The notes under the pieces: generated by a model
Told to the model about the DNA's origin: nothing
Databases searched by the model: none
What the model saw: only the letters and a program-made list of their open reading frames with translations
In this document: in pieces, positions 29,174-37,890 of the stretch
Layout: each line of letters begins with the position of its first letter
Position numbering within the stretch: position 1 is the first letter of the stretch
Program-made: the position numbers and the translations under genes
NCBI GenBank assembly: GCA_021813745.1
Contig: JAKAJO010000106.1
Coordinates: 80,251-144,250 of the forward strand
Length of the DNA: 64,000 nucleotides
Reading direction: 5' to 3'
Source: Acidobacteriota bacterium
GTDB taxonomy: Bacteria; Acidobacteriota; Terriglobia; Terriglobales; Acidobacteriaceae

Positions 29174-30733
29174 ATGCGCAGCAGATTCACCGCCCGGCCT
29201 TGGATTGGGCTCTTCACTCTCGTCATCGCCTTTTTAGCCTGCCACATCGCTCTCGCGCAGGACCTTCAAAGCTTCGAAAAAAAGATCACGGTCAAGGTGC
29301 TTCCGAATGGCCTTACCCTGATTCTTTGCAACCGGCCCGAGGCTCCGGTTTTCAGCTATTCCACATTCATCGACGCCGGCGACGTCGACGATCCCTCTGG
29401 CGAAAGCGGCCTCGCGCACATGTTTGAGCATCTTGCCTTCAAGGGCACCAGCCAGATTGGCACCACCGATTATGCCGCCGAGAAGGTCGCTCTGGCCAAG
29501 GTGGAGGCAGCCAACAACGCCTACGAGGCCGAGTACCTCAAACCGGTAGGTCGCGATCCGCAAAAGCTCGCCGAGTTGAAAAAGATTTTCGAAGCTGCCC
29601 AGGCTGATGCGCAGAAGTATGTGATTCCCAATCAGTTTACTGAGGTCGCTGAGCGCAATGGAGCCACCGGCCTCAATGCCCAAACCGGCCTTGACGAGAC
29701 AATGTATTTCTGGTCGATGCCGGAAAACCGGCTCCAGCTCTGGGCCTGGCTTGAAAGCGGCCGCCTCAGCGATGTTGTCCCGCGCGAGTTTTACAAGGAG
29801 CGGGATGTGGTGATGGAAGAGCGTCGCATGCGCACGGACTCCAATCCAATCGGCCGCCTCACAGAGCAGTTTCTCGCAACGGCCTACGTTGCCCATCCTT
29901 ATGGACGCAGCAGCATTGGCTGGCCGAGTGAAGTCAGCCAGCTTTCGGCCACGGAAGCCATGGCCTTTCACAAGAAGTATTATGTCGGCTCCAACGTCGT
30001 CGTCGCCATCGTCGGCGATGTGAATGCGGCACAAGTCATGCCGATGCTCGAAAAATATTTCGACAAAGTCCCCGGCGGGCCCAAGCCAGAAGATTTGACG
30101 ACCGTCGAGCCCAGGCAGTTTGCAGAAAAGTCTGTGGTCATTCGCGAAGCGACACAGCCCTTCTATATCGAGGGCTACCATCGGCCGAGCTATCGCGACC
30201 CCGATGATGCTGTCTACGATGCGATTCAGGACATCATGTCCAACGGCCGCGTCTCGCGTCTTTATCGCAGTCTTGTCGAGAAGCAGCAGATCGCCGCGGA
30301 AGCCGAAGGCTTCAGTCCATATCCGGGAGCCAAGTATCCAAGCCTCTTTGCTTTCTATGCGATTCCGCTGCCTGGTCACACCGATGACGAGATGCGCGCT
30401 GCCATTCACAAGGAAATTGAGAAGCTGAAAACCACCGACGTCACCGACGAGGAACTGGCCATGTTCAAAACCCGCGCCAAGGCCGATTTGCTGCGTGGCC
30501 TGGCAGACAATCAGGGACTGGCGAATGCGCTGGCCTTGTATCAGACACGCTATGGCGATTGGCGTCAGCTATTCCTGCAACTCGACCGAATCGACAAGGT
30601 CACAAAGGCCGATATCCACCGCGTTGCCAACAAAGTCTTTGTGGAATCCAACCGGACCACTGCGGAGATCGTCTACACGCCAACTCCCAAGACCCCACAA
30701 AGTGCCGCGCAGGATAAGGGAGGTGCGCAATGA
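29174..30733 (+). CDS. Secreted M16 zinc metallopeptidase (catalytic member)
   Basis: 519 residues. ATG at 29174 with AAAGGAG at 29163-29169. The signal peptide ends near CHIALAQ. The inverted zinc motif HxxEH is present as H82-M-F-E-H86 in SGLAHMFEHLAFKGT, and ERRMRTDSNPIGRL matches the family's downstream catalytic helix region. The second half carries the R/Y-type substrate binding region (NGRVSRLYRSLVEKQQIA). It is followed, with a four-base overlap, by a second M16 gene lacking the zinc motif, so the two probably form a heterodimer in the periplasm, like mitochondrial-processing-peptidase-type pairs. Confidence 0.93.
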   Translation: MRSRFTARPWIGLFTLVIAFLACHIALAQDLQSFEKKITVKVLPNGLTLILCNRPEAPVFSYSTFIDAGDVDDPSGESGLAHMFEHLAFKGTSQIGTTDYAAEKVALAKVEAANNAYEAEYLKPVGRDPQKLAELKKIFEAAQADAQKYVIPNQFTEVAERNGATGLNAQTGLDETMYFWSMPENRLQLWAWLESGRLSDVVPREFYKERDVVMEERRMRTDSNPIGRLTEQFLATAYVAHPYGRSSIGWPSEVSQLSATEAMAFHKKYYVGSNVVVAIVGDVNAAQVMPMLEKYFDKVPGGPKPEDLTTVEPRQFAEKSVVIREATQPFYIEGYHRPSYRDPDDAVYDAIQDIMSNGRVSRLYRSLVEKQQIAAEAEGFSPYPGAKYPSLFAFYAIPLPGHTDDEMRAAIHKEIEKLKTTDVTDEELAMFKTRAKADLLRGLADNQGLANALALYQTRYGDWRQLFLQLDRIDKVTKADIHRVANKVFVESNRTTAEIVYTPTPKTPQSAAQDKGGAQ

Positions 30734-32211
30734 GAGCGCCCCGCTTCAACTTCATTTTCCGCGCATCGCTTCTTGTTGCGGTGCTTGCGTTCACTCTTCC
30801 ATCACAACTCTCTGCACAGCAAAGCAAGCCGTGGGAACAGATTCCGATTCCTCCCCTTCCGCCCTTCCATCCTCATCAGCCCACACGCATCGAGCTGAAA
30901 AATGGCATTGTCATTTTCCTGCAGGAAGATCATGAACTGCCCTTTGTCAATGGAACGGTCTTCATCCCAGGCGGCTCGCGGGATGAAGACGCCTCAAAGC
31001 TTGGCTTGGTTGATCTTTATGGGCAAGCCTGGCGCACCAGCGGCACTGCGAAGATGACGGGCGACGCTATGGACGATCTGCTCGAGTCAAAAGCTGCCCA
31101 CATTGAAACCGATGGCGATATCGACTCGACCTCTCTCTCTTGGGATTCACTCAAGGGGGATGCGGATCAGGTTTACGCCCTTGCCATGGATCTTCTCTTC
31201 CACCCCAACTTCACCGAAGAGAAGCTCAATCTGGCCAAGCAGCAGGAGGCAGCCGGAATTGTGCGGCGCAATGATGATATTGGTGAAATCGCAAGTCGCG
31301 AGGCACGCAAGCTGATCTATGGTGCCCAAAGCCCCTATGCCCGCCAACCTGAGCTGGCAACAATTGCCAACATCAAGCTAAGCGACCTGAAGGCATGGCA
31401 TGATCGCACCATTGGCGGCAAACTCATCGTGGCTGTCAGCGGGGACTTCAATCCTGTGGCCATGGAAGCCAGGCTGCGCGCAACTTTTGAGACTTTGCCG
31501 ATGGCCCGACCTAACCCTGCACATCCAGGGTCATTTACGGATCCAAAGCCAGCCGTATATTTCATTAACAAGCCCGACGTGAACCAGTCCAATATTGAGA
31601 TCGTGGGTCTCGGGACAGAGCGCAACAATCCTGACGTTCCGGCGTTGGCTGTGATGAATGACATCCTCGGCGGTGGATTTGGTAGCCGGCTTTTTCAGAC
31701 GGTGCGCACCAAGCTTGGGCTTGCCTACGCCGTCGGAGGCGGATACGGATACTCGTATGATCACCCCGGCACGTTCCGCGTCGTCGTGATGACCAAGAGT
31801 GTCTCCACGGTCGACGCCACCAAAGCAGCCGAGGGAGAGATTGCAGGTCTCATCACGCGTCCCTTCACCGAGCAGGAGTTGAAGCGAGCCAAGGAGGACA
31901 TCCTCAATTCGTTTCTCTTCCTTTATGACACCCGCGAAAAGGTTCTTGCGGAACGCGTGCGCCTTGAGTTTTATGGCTATCCGGCGGATTACCTTGAAAT
32001 CTACAAGGCTGGAATCGAGAAGGTGTCTGTTGCCGATCTGGAACGTGTGTCGAAGAAGTACATTCATCCTGACAAGCTGGCTGTCCTTGTTGTCGGCAAT
32101 CAACCGCAGATCAAGCCCGGCCTCGATGAGTTGAATATGGGCCCCGTCCATCCCATTGACATCACGATTCCCATGCCCAATTCCGCCCCATCCATGGAGA
32201 CAAAGCAGTGA
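30730..32211 (+). CDS. Secreted M16 peptidase-like partner (zinc motif missing)
   Basis: 493 residues with signal peptide ending near QLSAQ. The position of HxxEH is occupied by LGLVDLYGQAW, so it cannot bind the catalytic zinc. The C-terminal domain retains GGGFGSRLFQTVRTKLGLAYAVG with the conserved R...Y pair (R-T-K-L-G-L-A-Y) used in substrate binding by M16 partners. Start ATG overlaps the previous stop by four bases (ATGA), and its own stop overlaps the glmU GTG, so translation of all three is likely coupled. Role: regulatory/substrate-binding subunit of the preceding peptidase. Confidence 0.92.
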   Translation: MRAPRFNFIFRASLLVAVLAFTLPSQLSAQQSKPWEQIPIPPLPPFHPHQPTRIELKNGIVIFLQEDHELPFVNGTVFIPGGSRDEDASKLGLVDLYGQAWRTSGTAKMTGDAMDDLLESKAAHIETDGDIDSTSLSWDSLKGDADQVYALAMDLLFHPNFTEEKLNLAKQQEAAGIVRRNDDIGEIASREARKLIYGAQSPYARQPELATIANIKLSDLKAWHDRTIGGKLIVAVSGDFNPVAMEARLRATFETLPMARPNPAHPGSFTDPKPAVYFINKPDVNQSNIEIVGLGTERNNPDVPALAVMNDILGGGFGSRLFQTVRTKLGLAYAVGGGYGYSYDHPGTFRVVVMTKSVSTVDATKAAEGEIAGLITRPFTEQELKRAKEDILNSFLFLYDTREKVLAERVRLEFYGYPADYLEIYKAGIEKVSVADLERVSKKYIHPDKLAVLVVGNQPQIKPGLDELNMGPVHPIDITIPMPNSAPSMETKQ

Positions 32212-33638
32212 GCAAGTCGATTCCTTCCAGCCAGCCTGCCCTTGCCTCGTCGGCCGTAGTCATCATGGCGGCAGGCAAGGGCACGCGCCTGCGTTCCCAG
32301 CGGCCCAAGGTACTTCACGAGGTTGGGGGTCGTCCGCTACTGAGTCACGTCATCGCGGCAGCCTCGCACATCGCTGCTCCTGCCGATATCTACGTCGTCG
32401 TTGGCCACCAGGCCGACCGGGTTCGCCAGTCTGTTGCATCAACCGGCGTTCAGTTCGTGGAACAGGCAGAGCAGCGTGGTACCGGTCATGCAATCCAGTG
32501 CGCCCGGGCTGCAATCGCGCACTATGCCAACGTCCTGGTTCTTTCCGGTGACGTGCCTCTCATTCGTCCTGAGACACTTGAACAGCTTCGTGCATTCCAC
32601 TTTGCGGAAAAGGCGGCTATGACCATCCTGACCGCAGCCCCCCAAGATCCCAGCGGCTACGGCCGCATTCTCCGGCGCAGTCAGGACAGCCCCGAAGTCG
32701 ACGCGATCATCGAGCAGAAAGCACTCACGTCGGCCCAAATGTCCATCCCTGAAATCAACTCCGGCATTTACGCTTTTCAAACGACTCCCCTTCTGGCATA
32801 TCTCGACCAACTGCGCCCGGACAACGCCCATGGTGAACTCTACCTCACTGATATGGCTGCCCTTCTGCGAAGCGCCGGCGCTCGCGTGGTTGCTATCCAG
32901 GCAGCCCAGGCCATCGAGGTCCTGGGGGCGAATACCATCGCCGAAATGATGGAACTCGACGCCGCTCTGCGTCTTGCCACCGCAAAGCGCCTCATGGCCG
33001 CCGGTGTCACAATCTTCCGACCAGAAACTTGCGTGATCGACGCGGAAGTCGAGGTCGCAGCGGATACGGTGATCGAGCCATTTGTACAACTTTTGGGCCA
33101 TACGCGCATTGGAACCGATTGCAGAATTCGGTCGTATTCTGTGGTGGAAGATTGCACGCTGGGTGACGGTGTGCTCATTCGGCAATGCTGTATCCTCGCT
33201 GAGAGCTCTGTGGCGGAAGGTGCAAAAATCGGACCATTTGCACATCTGCGGCCCGGCAGCGAAATCGGTGAAGACGCACATATCGGCAATTTTGTGGAGA
33301 CCAAGAAGGCGCGCCTTGGCAAAGGTGCCAAGGCGAATCACCTTTCCTACCTTGGCGATGCAACCGTCGGTGCGGGAACCAACATTGGCGCGGGTGTGAT
33401 CACGTGCAACTACGACGGAGTGCATAAGCACACCACTCGAATTGGGGAGGGTGCATTCGTTGGCAGTGATTCAACTCTTGTGGCGCCAGTCCATATCGAA
33501 GACGGGGCCTACGTTGGAGCTGGCTCCTGCATCACGCGGGATGTTCCCGCCGGCGCACTCGCCGTGGGGCGAGCCCGGCAGATTACAAAGGAGGGCTGGG
33601 TCGCCGCAAGACGCGCGCGCCAGGAAGAGAAAAAATAA
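32208..33638 (+). CDS. glmU: Bifunctional GlmU uridylyltransferase/acetyltransferase
   Basis: 476 residues. Makes UDP-N-acetylglucosamine from glucosamine-1-phosphate. The N-terminal nucleotidyltransferase domain begins AVVIMAAGKGTRLRSQRPKVLHEVGGRPLL, with QRGTGHAIQCA, LVLSGDVPLI and INSGIYAF; the C-terminal left-handed beta-helix has hexapeptide repeats and the acetyltransferase signature NFVETKKARLGKGAKANHLSYLGDA and NYDGVHKHTT. GTG start overlapping the M16 partner's stop by four bases. It connects cell-wall precursor supply with the upstream peptidases only through the shared transcript. Confidence 0.97.
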   Translation: MSKSIPSSQPALASSAVVIMAAGKGTRLRSQRPKVLHEVGGRPLLSHVIAAASHIAAPADIYVVVGHQADRVRQSVASTGVQFVEQAEQRGTGHAIQCARAAIAHYANVLVLSGDVPLIRPETLEQLRAFHFAEKAAMTILTAAPQDPSGYGRILRRSQDSPEVDAIIEQKALTSAQMSIPEINSGIYAFQTTPLLAYLDQLRPDNAHGELYLTDMAALLRSAGARVVAIQAAQAIEVLGANTIAEMMELDAALRLATAKRLMAAGVTIFRPETCVIDAEVEVAADTVIEPFVQLLGHTRIGTDCRIRSYSVVEDCTLGDGVLIRQCCILAESSVAEGAKIGPFAHLRPGSEIGEDAHIGNFVETKKARLGKGAKANHLSYLGDATVGAGTNIGAGVITCNYDGVHKHTTRIGEGAFVGSDSTLVAPVHIEDGAYVGAGSCITRDVPAGALAVGRARQITKEGWVAARRARQEEKK

Positions 33639-33639
33639 A

Positions 33640-33722
33640 TCGAGCCACTGAATGATGTAAGCATGGCTTTGCGAAGCGCGCACTTGGCACGCTTTGCAGC
33701 CCTAGCTGAATGAGTGGCTTGA
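33640..33722. other. Long imperfect hairpin after glmU
   Basis: An outer stem of about ten pairs (33640-33649 with 33713-33722, including one G-U) encloses an inner stem: 33665-33668 with 33698-33701, a two-base bulge, then 33671-33678 with 33690-33697 and two more pairs past one mismatch, loop ACTTG. It is followed by GAATACTTTGG rather than a T run, so it is not a standard terminator. It may be an mRNA 3' structure, a small RNA or a palindromic repeat element. The 281-base gap shows no gene. Confidence 0.45.
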
Positions 33723-33919
33723 ATACTTTGGTTCGGTCGCCAGATTTGCTTGCGTAGTGATAAAGGTACGTGTAAGTTCGTCTTAAAAGCGGGGGCGACG
33801 TTTGAAGGCCGCGTTGGACGACCCGAGAGGACCATCGAGAGCCCAAACGTACTGCTCGCATCTATGACTCACTTTCCCCGATCTGCGCCGAATCGACCGG
33901 TTTCCCCAGTGCATCAAAC

Positions 33920-35209
33920 TTGAGCGATTTCGCGCATGGCATTGAGACCGGCAATCATCGAGAAGGGAACCGGAGTGCGACAAGTGTCCAGCTGCCGGAT
34001 CGGTATTTCGAATTGGCGTTTGATCTAAATCCCGAGCGATTCAAGCGGGGAGATGTCTCCGGCTCCAGGCAAGGTGAAGCGATTCCGCGGACGAGCTCGA
34101 AGGCAGGCAATCGCTCGCGAATTCTGGTCGTGGACGACGAGGCGCCTGTGCGTTCGATGATCGGTGCAACGCTCGAACACCAGGGCTACGAGGTCACTCT
34201 GGCCAGCAGCGGATCACAGGCGACAGAAATCCTCGCCACCCAGAGCTTTGATCTCGTGCTGACAGACATTGTCATGCAGGATGGAAACGGCATTGCCCTG
34301 CTCGAACGTATCCGTGCGGACCATCCCCAGGTTCCCGTCGTCATGGTGAGCGCCATTCACGACATCAGTGTTGCAATTGACTCCATGCGCCGTGGAGCCT
34401 ACGACTATCTGCTCAAGCCGTTTGAACGAGATCATCTGATCGCCACCGTCCAGCGCGCTCTCGACTATCGCAAGGCCCTCGAAGACGATCACAATTATCA
34501 GCAGAACCTCGAACAGGTCGTGCGCGCCCGCACGGAGATGCTTCGCCAGGCCATGGAGGACCTTGAGCATTCATATGACGTCACGCTTGAAGCACTCGGT
34601 GACGCCCTTGATCTGAAGGACTCTGAGACAGAGGGCCACTCCAAGCGCGTGACCGCGTACACCATTGCCCTTGCCCGCGCCATGAGTATCTCTCCCGCAG
34701 AGATCCGCATCATTGCGCGCGGTGCATTTCTCCACGATATCGGCAAGATGGCCATCCCGGACGAGATCCTGCGCAAGCCCGGCAAATTGACTAAGAACGA
34801 ACAAGAAGTGATGCGCGACCACTGCAGCCGCGGTTACAACATCTTGCGCAAGATTCCATTCCTGAGCGAGGCGGCGGCCATCGTGTATACACACCAGGAG
34901 CACTTCGACGGCAGCGGCTACCCCAGCGGACTCAAGGGCTCAGAGATTCCGATTGGCGCACGTATCTTCGCCGTCGCCGACGCACTTGATGCCATCACCA
35001 GTGACAGGCCTTATCGAAGCGCCCAATCCTTCGATGCGGCCCGCGCCGAAATCTTACGCTGCTCCGGTACGCAGTTCGATCCTGCCGTCGTCGAGGTCTT
35101 CCTTAAAATTCCTGACGAGTTGTGGAATGAGCTGCGCGCTGAAATCGACGGTAAGAGCCGGGAGTACTCCAACTTCGACCTGGATGCAGCAAGTCCTGGA
35201 AGGCAATGA
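33920..35209 (+). CDS. Response regulator: REC plus HD-GYP phosphodiesterase
   Basis: Up to 429 residues; cytoplasmic two-component output protein likely degrading cyclic di-GMP. The receiver domain spans about 66-185 with acidic pocket D72/D73, phosphoacceptor D116 and K166. A helical linker (about 187-225) precedes the HD-GYP domain, with HD at 272-273 in LHDIGKMAIPDEIL and GYP at 333-335 in HFDGSGYPSGLKG, so catalytic residues are kept. No ATG lies in the first 60 codons; the TTG at 33920 is tentative, and the first 60 residues may be overcalled. No partner histidine kinase is adjacent. Confidence 0.88.
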   Translation: MSDFAHGIETGNHREGNRSATSVQLPDRYFELAFDLNPERFKRGDVSGSRQGEAIPRTSSKAGNRSRILVVDDEAPVRSMIGATLEHQGYEVTLASSGSQATEILATQSFDLVLTDIVMQDGNGIALLERIRADHPQVPVVMVSAIHDISVAIDSMRRGAYDYLLKPFERDHLIATVQRALDYRKALEDDHNYQQNLEQVVRARTEMLRQAMEDLEHSYDVTLEALGDALDLKDSETEGHSKRVTAYTIALARAMSISPAEIRIIARGAFLHDIGKMAIPDEILRKPGKLTKNEQEVMRDHCSRGYNILRKIPFLSEAAAIVYTHQEHFDGSGYPSGLKGSEIPIGARIFAVADALDAITSDRPYRSAQSFDAARAEILRCSGTQFDPAVVEVFLKIPDELWNELRAEIDGKSREYSNFDLDAASPGRQ

Positions 35210-35928
35210 GGGTTCCTTGTTCTTCCCAGAGGCGCGCCCAAGCGATGGCATTGGGCACATGTCAGGAACTCCTCATCTGAATTCTGCGTTGAATGCACCA
35301 TACCTGGTGATATCCACAGATCAAGACTTTTTTTGCACTTGTATTCACAGGCGGAACAGGCGCATTGTCTTCCCAGTTGGTGAGCCTGTAGGGAATTGGA
35401 AACGACGTTTCCAGTCTGAACGGTAAATGTGGATTCTCGCAGCAAGAGAGATTCGAACCAGCGGTTTCGCCGTTGATCCGGGCTTGATTGAAGCAGAAGC
35501 AGCATTGGCGGACAGATCGGAAGATGCAGAATTCGAAAGAAGCCGGAAGAGCCTTTCAACGCTTTGCGAAGATTGACACGACTGGTGGAGGTCGAAGGCT
35601 TCGTTCCCATCTTGCAGGGCGATGCAAAGTTCGGTGGAAGACAGAGACGTGCCACCGGCCCTTTGCGGACGTTCAACCAAAGAGGGACTACGACGTAACC
35701 TGTGCGGCTAAGCCGTAAGGGCGACGGATCGAGAAACTCCAAGGCAAGACGGACGGTCAGGCTGGCAGCTTCGATCACTGGACAAAGCTGAAGATTCATT
35801 GCTTCTAGCAGATGGATGGCGTCCGATTCAAGGAGCTATGAGGGCACCCGGAGAGCGCCGGAGATCTGCAAAGGTCTTCGGCGCTTTCGCTTTTTGCCCT
35901 TCAACATGACCCCGCCACTTGCGTTGCA
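35210..35928. other. 719-base region without a convincing gene
   Basis: Open frames exist on both strands, including a 262-codon minus-strand frame running to 35011 into the response-regulator gene, but none has a ribosome site with a recognisable product. Base composition is less GC-rich than the neighbours. The stretch AGAGATTCGAACC (35449-35461) resembles the complement of a tRNA T-arm, but no cloverleaf can be folded. It may be a decayed gene or old insertion. Confidence 0.4.
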
Positions 35929-36369
35929 TCAATAGAGCAACACCGCAATCGCCAGCCAGATGAGGGCCACCGCAATCACAACGATGTTGCTCTCAAACTC
36001 AATCACGCCCCCGCGCAGTTGAAATCGCGCAGGAGGAATCCCTCGTGGATCGCTCAGCGTGCCGCCGTACACTCGTCGTGTGAGCATTGCAATCAAGTAG
36101 CCTAGCAGCGGCGCAGCAGACAGGCTCGCAGCCAGCAAAAAGCGCTGCGTCTGCCAGGGTCCTGGCCACCACAGCAGGACGATCTCCGCGGCGCTCGTCA
36201 CCACCCCAGCCACCACCTGCGCCACGAGGTGAAAGCGGGCATGGCCCGGCCAAAGCGGGTGGGTAGCATGCGTACTGTTCAGATCGATTGCAATTGGAGC
36301 AATGCCCTGTCCGGCCGCAAGAGCCGTCAACATTCCCCGAGCCAAAAGTGGTGCAGCCATCGTAGGCAT
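35929..36369 (-). CDS. Four-helix membrane protein, function unknown
   Basis: 146 residues with four predicted helices: ARGMLTALAAGQGIAPIAID, FHLVAQVVAGVVTSAAEIVL, RFLLAASLSAAPLLGYLIAM and NIVVIAVALIWLAIAVLLY. Not recognised with certainty; it resembles small DUF6640-type membrane proteins. It follows the TSUP permease gene by 39 bases on the same strand and is the last gene of the presumed cys operon, so a part in sulfur anion transport is possible but unproven. Confidence 0.65.
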   Translation of the reverse strand: MPTMAAPLLARGMLTALAAGQGIAPIAIDLNSTHATHPLWPGHARFHLVAQVVAGVVTSAAEIVLLWWPGPWQTQRFLLAASLSAAPLLGYLIAMLTRRVYGGTLSDPRGIPPARFQLRGGVIEFESNIVVIAVALIWLAIAVLLY

Positions 36370-36408
36370 TCTACGCGAGCAGACCCGCAGGCATCCGCTC
36401 GGTCGCTC

Positions 36409-37173
36409 TTAGTTGGCCGCCTGCGCAAAAGCCTGCCAGCAGAGTTGCATTCCCATCGCCAGCAACCACAGGGAAAGTGCCAACCGCATCACGCGCGCAG
36501 GAATTCGAGAGGCCAGGCTGGTTCCCACCAGCGCACCCAACAGCCCACCAGCCACCAGCCTCTGCAGCAGAGCCATATCAACGCCCCCCTGGCTTATGTG
36601 CACCCCCCCACCCACAGCTGCCAGGCACAGTCCAAAGGCCAGGTCTGTTCCCACAATGCGCTGGGTATCCAGCGGCGTGAACCCCATCAGCGCCAGTGTG
36701 CCCAGCGCGCCTGCACCAGACGATGAAAACCCAACTTCAACGCCAACGGGCAGCATCGTCAGAGCTAGCCAGCCCGGGCGATGCGCCTGTCCTGCGTGCA
36801 TTGCGACCGGACGAAAATGGCGATAGATATGCCATGCCGATGGAATTGCGATCATCGCACCGAGCACCAGATAAAGCCACAAATCGCCTGCATGGGTGCG
36901 TGCCAGCCGCCGAAACATCAACGTTCCGAGCACAACACCCGGAAGACCCGTGGCCAGCATGATGGCCAACGTCCGCCACGCCACCACACGACGCACCACC
37001 TGCACCGGCACGACCACCAGCTTGACAGCGGCCGAATACGCCAATGCGGTACCCACTGCGACATCCACGGGCAAATGCAGCAAAAGGATCAGCAGCGGGG
37101 CCGTCACTGTACCGGCGCCCACTCCCGTCATTGCGATCATTGCTGCAATCAGAAAGCCCAGCAGGAAGTCCAT
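36409..37173 (-). CDS. TSUP-family (TauE/SafE) sulfite/sulfonate permease
   Basis: 254 residues with about eight helices. The family repeat is visible as LLGFLIAAMIAMTGVGAGTVTAPLLILL near the N-terminus and GFSSSGAGALGTLALMGFTPLDTQRIVGTDLAFGL in the second half. The ATG at 37173 is chosen; the codon before it is also ATG. It lies 30 bases downstream of cysH in the same direction, consistent with export of sulfite or movement of another sulfur anion during sulfate assimilation. Confidence 0.85.
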   Translation of the reverse strand: MDFLLGFLIAAMIAMTGVGAGTVTAPLLILLLHLPVDVAVGTALAYSAAVKLVVVPVQVVRRVVAWRTLAIMLATGLPGVVLGTLMFRRLARTHAGDLWLYLVLGAMIAIPSAWHIYRHFRPVAMHAGQAHRPGWLALTMLPVGVEVGFSSSGAGALGTLALMGFTPLDTQRIVGTDLAFGLCLAAVGGGVHISQGGVDMALLQRLVAGGLLGALVGTSLASRIPARVMRLALSLWLLAMGMQLCWQAFAQAAN

Positions 37174-37203
37174 CATGCTCTCCGCATCAAACTAAGCCTC
37201 ACT

Positions 37204-37890
37204 TCACGACGCCTGAATGTGGATTCCACACTCGAGCTTCTGGCCCGACCAACGGCCAGACCGCGGATCATTGGCATCCAATGGCAGGCTCGTACACGGT
37301 GCGCAGCCAATGCTCGTGTACCCCTTGTCGTAGAGAGGCAGCAGCGGAATCTCATTCGCCTGCGCGTACAGCCACACCTCGCGCGTCGTCCAATCCGCCA
37401 GTGGGCTCAGCTTCGTCAGTACCTGTCCGCCCGGTAGGGCGAATGGTTCTTCAGCCTGCAGGTTTGCGCGCGATTTCGACTGCTGCCGCCGCAGCCCCGT
37501 GATCCATACGCGATACGCTGCCAGAGAGCGAAACAGAGGTTCCACCTTGCGCATGTGGCAGCAGCGGTCCGGCGCTGTCTGGTGGAGGATTCCGAACAGT
37601 CCTTCCTGCTCCGCAACCGACTTCTCCGGCAGAACATTGATAAGGTTCAGTCCCCATGCGGCAGTCATCTCGTCGCGATAAGCCAGCGTCTCCGGGAAGT
37701 GATAGCCCGTTTCGAGGAACAGAACCGGCACGTCCGGCAGCGTCTCACGCACCATGTGCAGCACCACCACATCTTCGGCTTGAAAGCTGCTGGTCACGCA
37801 CACATCGGTTGCCTGCGCCAGTTGCTCCCGCAAAAAACTCTTCGCCTCACTTGCACGCACTTCCATTTCAGATGCCCAGGCCGTCGTCAT
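37204..37890 (-). CDS. cysH: Assimilatory adenylyl-sulfate (APS) reductase
   Basis: 228 residues. Reduces activated sulfate to sulfite with thioredoxin. The P-loop-like SSFQAEDVVVLHM and LFLETGYHFPETL start the fold; the paired cysteines of DRCCHMRKVEPL and CAPCTSL form the four-cysteine site of the [4Fe-4S] cluster, marking the APS-using branch; the catalytic cysteine is in KLECGIH near the C-terminus. An ATG at 37890 with GAGAGG just upstream was chosen; it overlaps the end of cysN by 23 bases. Use of APS fits the absence of an APS kinase gene here. Confidence 0.93.
   Translation of the reverse strand: MTTAWASEMEVRASEAKSFLREQLAQATDVCVTSSFQAEDVVVLHMVRETLPDVPVLFLETGYHFPETLAYRDEMTAAWGLNLINVLPEKSVAEQEGLFGILHQTAPDRCCHMRKVEPLFRSLAAYRVWITGLRRQQSKSRANLQAEEPFALPGGQVLTKLSPLADWTTREVWLYAQANEIPLLPLYDKGYTSIGCAPCTSLPLDANDPRSGRWSGQKLECGIHIQAS

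Noticed and set aside
29234..30409. 391-codon minus-strand frame opposite the M16 peptidase
   Set aside because: Shadow of a gene with HxxEH motif and signal peptide.
35449..35462. tRNA gene on the minus strand suggested by GGTTCGAATCTCT
   Set aside because: No acceptor stem, anticodon arm or D arm can be folded around it.
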